Assembly (NCBI RefSeq): GCF_007830175.1
Contig: NZ_VLKH01000009.1
Coordinates: 93,377-157,376, forward strand
DNA: 64,000 bases
DNA from: Sedimentibacter saalensis
GTDB taxonomy: Bacteria; Bacillota; Clostridia; Tissierellales; Sedimentibacteraceae
Direction of reading: 5' to 3'
Shown here: one piece after another, positions 9,207 to 17,442 of the stretch
How the letters are laid out: every line of letters begins with the position of its first letter
How positions within the stretch are numbered: the first letter of the stretch is position 1
The notes under the pieces: generated by a model
The model's input: only the letters and a program-made list of their open reading frames with translations
Database searches by the model: none
What the model was told of the DNA's origin: nothing
Made by a program: the position numbers and the translations under genes

Positions 9207-9764
9207 TTAAGCCAGGTATTTCTTCTCCAGATTTTCTAACATATCAATATAATGTTTCTGTATTCCTTGTTTTTCTGCTTCATTTTCAAATTCTTCAGAC
9301 TTTTTGTTTATTTCTTCCATCACATCTGCAGGAAGATTGTTTTCTCCAAACTTGTATACTGCATCATTTTCTTTGTTTATGTGTCTTGTAAGAAGAGAAG
9401 CATATCCAATGGCGTTGCTTATTACATCAAGCTTGCTTTCTTCGTCTCCGTTTTTTACTCTGTGAAGTGCTTCTGTAAGATCATTCATGTAAAGTCTTCC
9501 GTAATCATGCTCAACCAGCATTCCATGAGTGATCAGATTTTCTCCCAGCTTTCCAAGTTTAAGCTGCATTTCCTTGAAAAGAAACTTTTCTTCCTTTCCA
9601 TGGTGATGGGCATCTGCATATTTCCTTACGAAATCAATCATGTTGTTGAAATCATCATAATTTATTTCTCCGCCATTTAAGATGTTCATGCATGCCTTAC
9701 GGACAACCTTTAGCATTCTGAGTATATTGTCATGTTCCTTTACCATTAATTCAACACTGTTCAT
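9207..9764 (-). CDS. Hemerythrin domain protein
   Basis: 185 residues, all helical. Hemerythrin HHE ligands appear as MVKEHDNI, the DAHHHGKEEKFLF block (HxxxE type), THGMLVEHDYGR and LLTRHINKENDAVY, giving the His/Glu set expected for a non-heme diiron O2- or NO-binding site. Related two-domain proteins in anaerobes protect Fe-S enzymes or help repair them. It begins 3 bp after the upstream unknown gene ends, so the two are co-translated. No signal peptide, hence cytoplasmic. Confidence 0.93.
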   Translation of the reverse strand: MNSVELMVKEHDNILRMLKVVRKACMNILNGGEINYDDFNNMIDFVRKYADAHHHGKEEKFLFKEMQLKLGKLGENLITHGMLVEHDYGRLYMNDLTEALHRVKNGDEESKLDVISNAIGYASLLTRHINKENDAVYKFGENNLPADVMEEINKKSEEFENEAEKQGIQKHYIDMLENLEKKYLA

Positions 9765-9766
9765 TT

Positions 9767-10372
9767 TTACCTCCTGGAAATTTTACTTGTTGTTTCGTCT
9801 ATTTTCTCATAATTTAAATTTGCTTTTTCAACCAGTCCTTTTATGAATTCATCTCTCAATGAATAATATACGGCAATGTCTCCTTTTGCAGCTTCCCAGA
9901 ATCTGCTGTGTACGCATTCATATCTTTTCCAAACTGCTTCATTTTCATCCTGCGATATAACCCCTAATGCATGGTCGCAGGGCATTCCGTCAAGAAGTGT
10001 GTCATTAATTGATTTAAATGCTTCTTCAACTGATGAATTTTCATTTAGTGCAGAAGCTTTCACTCCGTTGTTGTAGAAAATGTCCTTCAATGTTTTTATT
10101 GAATCTGAATTCTTATTGATTATTTGGGTTACTGAAATCGCCAGTTTGTTTTCAACCTTTATGATTTGATCCTGAAGCCAGCCATGAATGTTTGATGTGT
10201 CTATAACCTGATCAAGTTCTTTTAAGTCCCCGTCACCAAACTCACTGTAGAGATCTTTTCTAAGATTTAATCCTTTTTCTTCTGAGAAATCCAGTATTTC
10301 TTCAACTATGTTGTTTTGAATTTTAATTTTATTGTACAGCCAAAAGTGTATTGGCCCTAAAAATGCGCTCAT
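9767..10372 (-). CDS. Protein of unknown function co-transcribed with hemerythrin
   Basis: 201 residues, not recognised. The opening SAFLGPIHFWLYNKI is distinctive. The C-terminal half has two Cys-x-His-like clusters: PCDHAL and YECVHSRFWEAA, plausible metal- or heme-binding ligands. The body is predicted helical and cytoplasmic. It is 3 bp upstream of the hemerythrin gene and downstream of the hcp/DUF1858 pair, so by context it belongs to the O2/NO stress response. It could be a heme or iron sensor; this is inference only. Confidence 0.75.
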   Translation of the reverse strand: MSAFLGPIHFWLYNKIKIQNNIVEEILDFSEEKGLNLRKDLYSEFGDGDLKELDQVIDTSNIHGWLQDQIIKVENKLAISVTQIINKNSDSIKTLKDIFYNNGVKASALNENSSVEEAFKSINDTLLDGMPCDHALGVISQDENEAVWKRYECVHSRFWEAAKGDIAVYYSLRDEFIKGLVEKANLNYEKIDETTSKISRR

Positions 10373-10403
10373 ACTTCCTCCAATTTTTCCTATTTATAAT
10401 AAT

Positions 10404-10424
10404 GAGCATGAATTAATCATGCTC
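10404..10424 (-). terminator. Hairpin after the DUF1858 gene and its repeat element
   Basis: Stem GAGCATG/CATGCTC followed on the minus strand by ATTATTATAAAT; separated from the DUF1858 stop by repeat copy 2. Confidence 0.55.
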
Positions 10425-10505
10425 AGATTATTATCAAACCCTATTCTGTAAATTGTAGGGGCGGATCTTGTATCCGCCCGCGGGAGGGCAGTAACCATCC
10501 CCTAC
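10425..10505. repeat. Hairpin repeat element, copy 2 (GGGCGGA core)
   Basis: Starts AGATTATTATCAAA, then GTAGGGGCGGATC...GATCCGCCC-type arms. An outer stem GTAGGGG (10455-10461) pairs with CCCCTAC (10499-10505). It is markedly GC-richer than its surroundings and shares its leading sequence with copies at 44.8 and 49.8 kb. Confidence 0.8.
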
Positions 10506-10511
10506 ATATAA

Positions 10512-10718
10512 TTATTCTGCTGATTTAAGGTAATTATTCAGCTGATTTAGTAAATCATCAACATTGAAACCGTGAACCATTGCTGCTTCTTCAATTGTTT
10601 CCATTTGTGAAGAAGGGCAGCCCAGGCAGTGCATGCCGGCGTTCATCAATATTTCTGCAAGTCCTCTGTCCATCTGAAGAACTTCGCCTATATACATTCC
10701 TTTTGTAACTTCTTTCAT
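10512..10718 (-). CDS. DUF1858 / hybrid-cluster-associated redox disulfide protein
   Basis: 68 residues. It carries the DUF1858 pattern with the redox pair C-x2-C in GMHCLGCPSSQMETIEEAA, followed by the HGFN-DDLLNQLN helix. Small proteins of this type are recurrently encoded beside hcp and are thought to act as thiol-disulfide partners of the hybrid cluster protein. Here it lies 88 bp downstream of hcp on the same strand. The function is inferred from that association. Confidence 0.9.
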   Translation of the reverse strand: MKEVTKGMYIGEVLQMDRGLAEILMNAGMHCLGCPSSQMETIEEAAMVHGFNVDDLLNQLNNYLKSAE

Positions 10719-10806
10719 ATAGTCTCCTTTTCCGTTTATTAATTATAATTTGCCCATTTGACAATTAATTATTAACTCATCACTCTTAATTCTTAATTTT
10801 TATTTA

Positions 10807-12444
10807 TTATCCTAAAAATATTTTCAAATCATCTTCAACAGTTCCTATTCCAGCTATTCCGAATGTATCAACCAATACTTTAGCTACGTTTGGTGAAAGG
10901 AATGCAGGAAGTGTAGGTCCTAAATGAATGTTCTTAACTCCCAGGTACAACAGTGAAAGAAGAACTATAACTGCTTTTTGCTCATACCATGCAATGTTGT
11001 AAGCTATAGGAAGCTCATTAACATCGTCAAGTCCGAACACTTCTTTCAGTTTAAGTGCAATCAATGCCAATGAATATGAGTCGTTGCATTGTCCTGCATC
11101 AAGAACTCTTGGAATTCCACCGATATCTCCTAAATCTAACTTGTTGTACTTGTATTTAGCACAGCCTGCTGTCAATATTACAGCATCCTTTGGAAGTGCC
11201 TGTGCAAATTCAGTGTAGTAGTTTCTTGATTTTGCTCTTCCGTCACATCCTGCCATAACGAAGAACTTCTTGATTGCTCCTGATTTAACTGCATCAATAA
11301 CTTTATCAGCCAGTGCAAATACCTGTTCGTGAGCAAATCCTCCGATTATTGATCCTGTTTCAATTTCTGTAGGAGCAGGGCATTTCTTTGCAAGTTCGAT
11401 GATTTCTGAGAAATCCTTCTTGTCTCCTGAGAAGCCTTCAAAGTGTTTGCATCCTGGATATCCTGCAGCTCCTGTTGTGAACAATCTGTCCTTGTAGCTG
11501 TCTTTAGGAGGAACTATACAGTTTGTAGTCATAAGAATTGGTCCGTTGAATGACTCGAATTCTTCTTTTTGTTTCCACCATGCATTTCCGTAGTTTCCTA
11601 CTAAGTGTTTGTATTTTTTCAAATGTGGATAGTAGTGAGCTGGAAGCATTTCTGAATGTGTGTAAACATCAACTCCGGTGCCTTCAGTCTGAATTAAAAG
11701 TGCTTCAAGGTCTTTAAGGTCATGGCCTGAAACAAGGATTCCAGGGTTTGTTCCAACACCAATGTTTACCTTTGTAATTTCAGGGTTGCCGTATGTGGTT
11801 GTGTTAGCCTTGTCCAAAAGTGCCATTCCATTTACGCCGAATTTTCCTGTTTCCATTGTAAGTGCAACAAGTTCATCAGCTGTCAATGTATTGTCAAGGA
11901 GTTTAGCCAAAGTTTCCTGCATGAAGGCATTTACTGAAACATCGTTGAATCCTAAAGCATTTGCATGCTTAACGTATGCTGACATACCTTTTAATCCGTA
12001 AGTGATGAGTTCTCTTAAGCTTCTTACATCTTCATTTTCAGTTGCAAGTACACCAACTGTCATTGCTTTTTTGTCAAACTCATTTTCATCTTCTGATGTC
12101 CATAAAGCAGCTTCGCTTAAGTTTTCTTTATTTGTTAATTTATTTAATAAGTCATTTTTAACTTTTAATGTCATTTTTACTCTGTCATAAAATACATCAT
12201 CATCAAAGTTTGCATTTGTGATTGTTGTAAACAAGTTCAATGTAATCAGGAAATCTACATCTGATTCAATTTCTTTTCCTTCTTTTCTTAATCTTGTAGT
12301 TACTTCAGATAATCCTTTTGATGTATATATAAGTAGGTCTTGCATTCTTGCTGTTTCAGGTTTCTTTCCGCATACTCCGACTTTTGTACAGCCTGTGCAT
12401 CCGGCAGTTTCTTGACATTGATAACAAAACATTGCATTTTCCAT
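10807..12444 (-). CDS. hcp: Hybrid cluster protein (hydroxylamine/NO reductase)
   Basis: 545 residues. The N-terminal Cys pattern C7-x2-C10-x8-C19-x5-C25 is the clostridial/class-I type that holds a [4Fe-4S] cluster. Hybrid-cluster ligands are visible as the [21 protein letters not shown] and AGCDGR motifs and the AGQCNDSYS segment. The protein reduces NO and hydroxylamine and protects against nitrosative stress. It heads a stress block with DUF1858, hemerythrin and flavodiiron genes, and a perfect 14-bp palindrome lies 70 bp upstream of its ATG. Confidence 0.97.
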   Translation of the reverse strand: MENAMFCYQCQETAGCTGCTKVGVCGKKPETARMQDLLIYTSKGLSEVTTRLRKEGKEIESDVDFLITLNLFTTITNANFDDDVFYDRVKMTLKVKNDLLNKLTNKENLSEAALWTSEDENEFDKKAMTVGVLATENEDVRSLRELITYGLKGMSAYVKHANALGFNDVSVNAFMQETLAKLLDNTLTADELVALTMETGKFGVNGMALLDKANTTTYGNPEITKVNIGVGTNPGILVSGHDLKDLEALLIQTEGTGVDVYTHSEMLPAHYYPHLKKYKHLVGNYGNAWWKQKEEFESFNGPILMTTNCIVPPKDSYKDRLFTTGAAGYPGCKHFEGFSGDKKDFSEIIELAKKCPAPTEIETGSIIGGFAHEQVFALADKVIDAVKSGAIKKFFVMAGCDGRAKSRNYYTEFAQALPKDAVILTAGCAKYKYNKLDLGDIGGIPRVLDAGQCNDSYSLALIALKLKEVFGLDDVNELPIAYNIAWYEQKAVIVLLSLLYLGVKNIHLGPTLPAFLSPNVAKVLVDTFGIAGIGTVEDDLKIFLG

Positions 12445-12513
12445 TTTTTAATTCCTCCAGATTTTTTTAGTTTGTTTGTAGGTACATCATAAAATAAAAC
12501 CAGCACTTTTTCT

Positions 12514-12527
12514 GTAACATATGTTAC
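12514..12527. promoter_or_regulatory. Palindromic operator upstream of hcp
   Basis: Perfect palindrome GTAACATATGTTAC in the 243-bp gap between hcp and the divergent GNAT gene. The half-site spacing resembles CRP/FNR-family sites; HcpR-type NO-responsive regulators are the known controllers of hcp in anaerobes, so an HcpR-like site is the likely reading. Confidence 0.7.
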
Positions 12528-12687
12528 CAACATAAAATTTTTACCTTTACCGATAATTTTATACCCTGATTTATTTGAGCTAATCTTTTTTCTTCATATT
12601 AGTAATTATTAAATGTATTCAAGCTTGACACCCGCAGAGTTTTAATGTATGTTTTATTTACTAATCAAATGAATATTGGAGGTATTT

Positions 12688-12960
12688 ATGGAATTCAAAC
12701 ATGAAAAAAGCAGAATATTCCTTAACAACGAAGAAGGAAAAACAATTGCGGAAGTAACATTTCCGGAAACTTCTGATAACACTGTAGACATAAACCATAC
12801 ATTCGTGGATGGCTCTTTGAGAGGACAGGGCGTAGCAGATAAACTTCTGTCGGAACTGGCTCAGGAACTTAAAAGCAAAAATAAAAAAGCAGTTGCAACC
12901 TGCTCTTACGCTGTGGGCTGGTTTGAAAAGCATCCTGAATATGAGGATTTGTTAAAATAA
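12688..12960 (+). CDS. Small GNAT-type acetyltransferase (YjdJ/Gcn5-like)
   Basis: 90 residues from the ATG eight bases after GGAGG. The acetyl-CoA loop appears as SLRGQGVADKLL, preceded by the strand TVDINHTFVD. This short YjdJ-like subfamily lacks the longer GNAT flanks; the C-terminal CSYAVGWFEKHPEYEDL block is its signature. Substrate unknown. It is divergent from hcp and monocistronic. Confidence 0.9.
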   Translation: MEFKHEKSRIFLNNEEGKTIAEVTFPETSDNTVDINHTFVDGSLRGQGVADKLLSELAQELKSKNKKAVATCSYAVGWFEKHPEYEDLLK

Positions 12961-12996
12961 GATACGATTAATATTTTTGATTAAAAAAGGCTTTGT

Positions 12997-13120
12997 ACAA
13001 AAACATAAAGTATTTGGCATTGTCATTCTGAGAGCTTGCTCGAAGAATCTCATGTTTTTAACAAAGATGAGATCCTTCACTATCGTTCAGGATGACACCT
13101 TCGGGATTAGTCAATAGTCA
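12997..13120. repeat. Hairpin repeat element, copy 3 (CATTCTGAG core)
   Basis: Core 13021-13097 is nearly identical to copy 1 (TGTCATTCTGAG...CAGGATGACA), followed by TAGTCAATAGTC. The flanking sequence AAAGGCTTTGT occurs on both sides (12988-12996 region and 13120-13130), a duplicated terminator arm. Confidence 0.85.
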
Positions 13121-13146
13121 AAGGCTTTGTGCATGCACAAAGCCTT
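13121..13146 (-). terminator. Proximal terminator hairpin of glutathione peroxidase gene
   Basis: Perfect stem AAGGCTTTGT/ACAAAGCCTT, loop GCATGC. It lacks a U-tract on the minus strand; the matching half-hairpin with a T-run is on the far side of repeat copy 3. Confidence 0.65.
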
Positions 13147-13172
13147 CGTTTTTAATTCTTAATTCTTAATTG

Positions 13173-13757
13173 TTACAGACAGCCTTGTGAGAAATCCGGA
13201 TGACACACAATTTCAACTTCCTCGCCGGATATTAATCTTGCAACATGTTCATCGATTTCTTCAGGAGTTATGTTTGGAGCAAATCTTCCTACAACTTCTC
13301 CATCCTTGTCAATTAAAAATTTTGTAAAGTTCCATCTGATATCATCATCTGCTATGCCCGGTGTGTACTGAGCAACTTTTTCATAAAAATCTAAAGTTTC
13401 CTTGTTTCTATATTCAACAGCTGCAGTCTTCAAATATTTATACAATGGTTCTTGATTTTCGCCATTAACTTCAATTTTTGAAAACTGTTTGAAATCAACT
13501 CCAAAGTTCAACCTGCAAAAACCAACTATTTCTTCATTGGTTCCCGGTGCCTGACCTAAAAACTGATTGCTTGGAAAGTCGAGGATTTCGAAACCGTCAT
13601 TTTTATATTTACCATATAGCTTTTCCAGTCCATCGTATTGCTTTGTAAAGCCGCATCCTGTTGCACCGTTTACAACAAGCAATACTTTTCCTTCATATTC
13701 TGATAAAGATACTTCTTTATCTTCTGCATCTTTTACTTTAAAATCATATATTTTCAT
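13173..13757 (-). CDS. Glutathione peroxidase family protein (Cys type)
   Basis: 194 residues. The active-site motif NGATGCGF places the peroxidatic residue at Cys35, a cysteine rather than selenocysteine, with the usual Gln (FPSNQFLGQ) and Trp (RWNFTKFL) partners. It is somewhat longer than the ~160-residue bacterial norm through an insertion around residues 115-130 and a C-terminal Cys-containing tail (IVCHPDFSQGCL). It reduces peroxides, probably with thioredoxin. No signal peptide. Confidence 0.93.
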   Translation of the reverse strand: MKIYDFKVKDAEDKEVSLSEYEGKVLLVVNGATGCGFTKQYDGLEKLYGKYKNDGFEILDFPSNQFLGQAPGTNEEIVGFCRLNFGVDFKQFSKIEVNGENQEPLYKYLKTAAVEYRNKETLDFYEKVAQYTPGIADDDIRWNFTKFLIDKDGEVVGRFAPNITPEEIDEHVARLISGEEVEIVCHPDFSQGCL

Positions 13758-13971
13758 TTATTCCTCCTAAAATTTAAGTACATTTATTATGATTCTTATA
13801 TACCCGTTTTCTTGACACTTAAGCAACAAATTTATATTTTATGATTCGACCTCTTCAACATCGTTGAAACAGTACGAAATTTCTGTTATACTGAATTTAT
13901 ATGGAAACATTTGACTGAAGATTTCTGCAGTGTTTATTATAAATGCAAAATTTCTATAAGGAGATGATATT

Positions 13972-15573
13972 TTGAAAACAATTTTGAAAAACGGAAAGTT
14001 TTATGTTGAAAAAAATGTTTTTAAAGAAGCAGTGCTGATTGAAGACGACATTATTAAACAAGTAGGCTCACATGAAGATATACTTAAAAACAGTGCAGAC
14101 AAAATAATAGATCTTGATGGCAAGACTGTAATTCCTGGTTTAAACGACAGCCACATGCATATTTCACTTGTTGGAGATGCTATGACTTCATGCAATTTGA
14201 CATTTGCAAAATCAATTGATGAAATAATTAGTATCGGCAAAAACTTCATCCGTTTAAATCCTGGTCTCAAGGCACTCAAGGGAAGAGGATGGAATCAGGA
14301 TAATTTTCAAGAAGGAGAAAAACGAAATTTAAACCGCTTTGATCTTGATAAAATTTCAACTGACATTCCGGTTGTGTTCGAAAGAGTTTGCAGCCATATA
14401 GTATCAGGCAACACAAAAGCATTGGAAGTTCTTGGAGTTGACGAAAACACATTTGTTGACGGAGGAGTGGTTGAACTTGGACCTGACGGCAAACCAAACG
14501 GAGTGTTCAACGAAAATGCAACACGTTTAATTAAGGAGGCAATTCCTAAAAAAGAAATTCAAGACAAAGAAAATGAATTTTTGAAAGCTGTGTCTTATGC
14601 AGTAAGCATGGGGCTAACATCCATTCAATCCTGTGACATAATGGAATCAGACTTTCAAATTATGTTTGACTTAATCAGCAGCATTTATAAAAATAAAAAA
14701 ACGAAACTCAGGTATAGTCATCAGTTTAATTTTCAGAAAATTGAGGACTTTGAAAAATATCTGGATACAGAATTTAAAACAGGTGTATATGATGAAAAAT
14801 ACCTTTCCAGAGGTGCTTTAAAGCTTTTCAAGGATGGTTCCTTGGGTGGAAGAACAGCTTTGATGATAAACCCATACTTTGATGCTCCTGACACAAAGGG
14901 AGTTGCAGCTTTAAGCGATGAACAACTCAATAATTTGTGTGATTTAGCTTCAAAAAACAACATAAGGGTAGTAACCCACGCCATAGGAGACGGTGCAGTT
15001 GAAAGCGTCATAAATGCATATGAAAAAACAATGAAAGGCTTGAAAAATCCACTTCGCCACGGCATTGTTCACTGCCAGATTACAAGCATGGAACAGCTTA
15101 GAAGAATTGCAAATCTTAACATACCTGTAATGTACCAACCTATATTTTTGGATTGCGACTTGAAAGTTGTTGAATCAAGAGTCGGAAAAGAATTGGCCTC
15201 CACATCATATGCCTTTAACACGCTTAAAAATCTTGGAGCAGCAATAAGTTTCGGAACAGACTCCCCTGTTGAAGATTTAAATCCATTTAACAACATATAC
15301 TGCGCAGTAACAAGGCAGGGAATGGACTTGAAACCTGAGGGAGGATTTAATCCGGTTGAAAAAATGGACGTTTGTGATTGTGTTGATGCATATACTATTG
15401 GCAGTGCATTTAATGAATTTAAGGAATTCTCAAAGGGAAGAATCAAGGAAGGCTTTCTTGCCGACCTGGTTGTTATAGACAGAGACATTTTCACTGTAGA
15501 TCACAATGAAATAAAAGATATAAGAGCAGAAAAAACAATGATAGGCGGAGAATTTGTATTTGAAAGAAGCTAG
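13972..15573 (+). CDS. Amidohydrolase family protein (YtcJ-like, amidohydrolase 3)
   Basis: 533 residues from a TTG start preceded by AAGGAGATG. The metal-binding opening is VIPGLNDSHMHI, with later ligands in VTHAIGDGA (His) and ISFGTDSPVEDLNPF (Asp). The C-terminal SKGRIKEGFLADLVVIDRDIF block is typical of the composite beta domain. This family contains N-substituted amide and formamide hydrolases; the physiological substrate is unknown. No signal peptide. Monocistronic. Confidence 0.88.
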   Translation: MKTILKNGKFYVEKNVFKEAVLIEDDIIKQVGSHEDILKNSADKIIDLDGKTVIPGLNDSHMHISLVGDAMTSCNLTFAKSIDEIISIGKNFIRLNPGLKALKGRGWNQDNFQEGEKRNLNRFDLDKISTDIPVVFERVCSHIVSGNTKALEVLGVDENTFVDGGVVELGPDGKPNGVFNENATRLIKEAIPKKEIQDKENEFLKAVSYAVSMGLTSIQSCDIMESDFQIMFDLISSIYKNKKTKLRYSHQFNFQKIEDFEKYLDTEFKTGVYDEKYLSRGALKLFKDGSLGGRTALMINPYFDAPDTKGVAALSDEQLNNLCDLASKNNIRVVTHAIGDGAVESVINAYEKTMKGLKNPLRHGIVHCQITSMEQLRRIANLNIPVMYQPIFLDCDLKVVESRVGKELASTSYAFNTLKNLGAAISFGTDSPVEDLNPFNNIYCAVTRQGMDLKPEGGFNPVEKMDVCDCVDAYTIGSAFNEFKEFSKGRIKEGFLADLVVIDRDIFTVDHNEIKDIRAEKTMIGGEFVFERS

Positions 15574-15589
15574 CTAAATGAAAAAAACA

Positions 15590-15702
15590 AAGCATCCCAG
15601 ATGCTCATAATATTGACACCACCGTAGGGGCGGACCTCGTGTCCGCCCGGGGCAATTAATTCATTTAATGACTTTGCCTTCAGCCTAAGCATCCCAGATG
15701 CT
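15590..15702. repeat. Hairpin repeat element, copy 4, flanked by a 16-bp duplicated terminator hairpin
   Basis: AAGCATCCCAGATGCT occurs exactly at 15590-15605 and 15687-15702. Between them lies GTAGGGGCGGACC...GTCCGCCC. On the minus strand only the left hairpin copy is followed by a T-rich tract, so it is the working terminator of the ABC operon. Confidence 0.9.
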
Positions 15703-15708
15703 TTATTT

Positions 15709-17442
15709 TTATGTCCATGTTAGATTTTCAAGCTTCATATGATTTTTGTACCACTGGTCATTTTTCAGAAGCATTTCAGGTGTTCCAATATTTTTTACCC
15801 TTCCTGCTTCAAGTATTACAATTTTGTCTGATGCTGCCATTGATGACAGGCGGTGGGATATTGTGAGTATTGTTCTGTTTTCACATGCTTTTTCAAGAAC
15901 AGAAACTATTTTTTCTTCAGTTACCTGATCAAGATTTGCTGTAATTTCATCAAGTATCAATATGGGAGGATTATTTACCAGTGCTCTTGCTATAGACAAA
16001 AGCTGTCTTTGGCCCTGGGAAAAAATATTTTCATTTTGAACAACAGTGCTGCATCCTTGTTCGAATCCCTCCACATATTCCAGTAGTCCTACCATGTTCA
16101 AGGCATTTTTTATCTGATCCATTGTAATGTCACTGTCTCCAAGGCTTACCTGATCTGCAACAGTTCCCTTTATCATATGAAAGTTCTGCTCAACATAACC
16201 AAATATTTTCCTCTTGTCTTTGTTTTGTATTTGAAAAACATCTGTTCCATTAATTGTGATGCTTCCTTCAGTAGGTTTCAACAGACCGACAATCAGCTTA
16301 AAAAGAGTGGACTTTCCAACCCCTGTTCTTCCAGTGAATGTTACTTTTTCAAAAGAATTAATTTGAAAGTTAATGTCTTTTAAAACTTCATTTCCTTTGT
16401 CATAGGCAAATGATACATTGTTGAATCTTATATCAACGTTGTTTATATCAAAATTAAATATTTCTTTTGTTTCTTTTATGTCTTCCTCTTCTCTTAAAAA
16501 TTCGTCGACCCTTTTAACGCCGGACAATGATTTTTGTATGCTTTGAAGCTCCATTCCCAGATTTTCCACAGGTGTGAACAGACTGGATATTAAATCTATG
16601 CTTGCTGCTGCCATACCTACGGAAATACCTAGATAATCAAGTTCCTTAGAACACATAACTGCAATAAAAGCAATAACTGCAGCACGGATTATCCTAATTA
16701 TTGGTGAAAATATTGAATCATAAAAGTTTACCTTTTCCAGGGTTTCATAATTGTTTTCAAGTATTAAGCCATACTTGTCTTCCATGTAACTTTCTTTGGA
16801 AAATGACTTTATCATGAAGATGTTTTTGAAGCTTTCAGCAATATGGTTGTTGACTTCCCCCACCTGCTTCCTGTTTTCAATTTGAGCCCCCAGCATTTTC
16901 TTTTGAAAAAATCTAGTTATAAAATAAATTACCGGCAACAGCAAGAGGGCTATTATTCCAAGGCCTCTGCTTAAATAAAAAACAGAAATCAGCACTCCGA
17001 TTATTTTAAACAAATCTATAGCCATTCCGGCTATTCCTGAAGTAAACATTGAACTTACTGCATCCACATCATTTATTAATCTAGAAGATATTTGTCCGGA
17101 TTCATTTTTTGAAAAATAAGAAGCGCTGATTTTTTCAAGTTTTTCCATCATCAAAAGACGAATATCCGTGGTTATATTCTGACCCAACACTGTCAGAACT
17201 GCTTCCCTAAAAAAATTAACAACACCTGTAGCAAAAATAACCATTACATAAATAACTGCCGTAAAAATAAGTTTGTCTTCAGTTTTCAGCGTAAAATTGT
17301 AATCTATCAATTTTTTCATCAGCAAAGGAGGAACGACATTTAAAATTGTTGCAGCAGCAACAAGCAACAAAAGCAATGCTATGTAGATTTTGTTTTTCTT
17401 TGCAGTGCCAATAACTGAATTTTTCACATTATATTTTTTCAT
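15709..17442 (-). CDS. ABC exporter, half-transporter with consensus catalytic Glu
   Basis: About 577 residues from the ATG that follows AGGTGATG. Six membrane helices (ABC type IV exporter fold) precede an ATPase domain with Walker A GRTGVGKST, Walker B ILILDEITANLD with its catalytic Glu, and switch His in ISHRLSS. The signature is SQGQ rather than SGGQ. It overlaps the upstream half-transporter gene by 14 bp, so the two form a heterodimeric multidrug- or peptide-type exporter. The substrate cannot be told from sequence. Confidence 0.93.
   Translation of the reverse strand: MKKYNVKNSVIGTAKKNKIYIALLLLLVAAATILNVVPPLLMKKLIDYNFTLKTEDKLIFTAVIYVMVIFATGVVNFFREAVLTVLGQNITTDIRLLMMEKLEKISASYFSKNESGQISSRLINDVDAVSSMFTSGIAGMAIDLFKIIGVLISVFYLSRGLGIIALLLLPVIYFITRFFQKKMLGAQIENRKQVGEVNNHIAESFKNIFMIKSFSKESYMEDKYGLILENNYETLEKVNFYDSIFSPIIRIIRAAVIAFIAVMCSKELDYLGISVGMAAASIDLISSLFTPVENLGMELQSIQKSLSGVKRVDEFLREEEDIKETKEIFNFDINNVDIRFNNVSFAYDKGNEVLKDINFQINSFEKVTFTGRTGVGKSTLFKLIVGLLKPTEGSITINGTDVFQIQNKDKRKIFGYVEQNFHMIKGTVADQVSLGDSDITMDQIKNALNMVGLLEYVEGFEQGCSTVVQNENIFSQGQRQLLSIARALVNNPPILILDEITANLDQVTEEKIVSVLEKACENRTILTISHRLSSMAASDKIVILEAGRVKNIGTPEMLLKNDQWYKNHMKLENLTWT

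Noticed and set aside
12676..12687. TTG start for the GNAT gene four codons upstream
   Set aside because: That TTG lies in the Shine-Dalgarno sequence of the ATG at 12688, which has ideal spacing. The same reasoning moved the symporter start to 20047.
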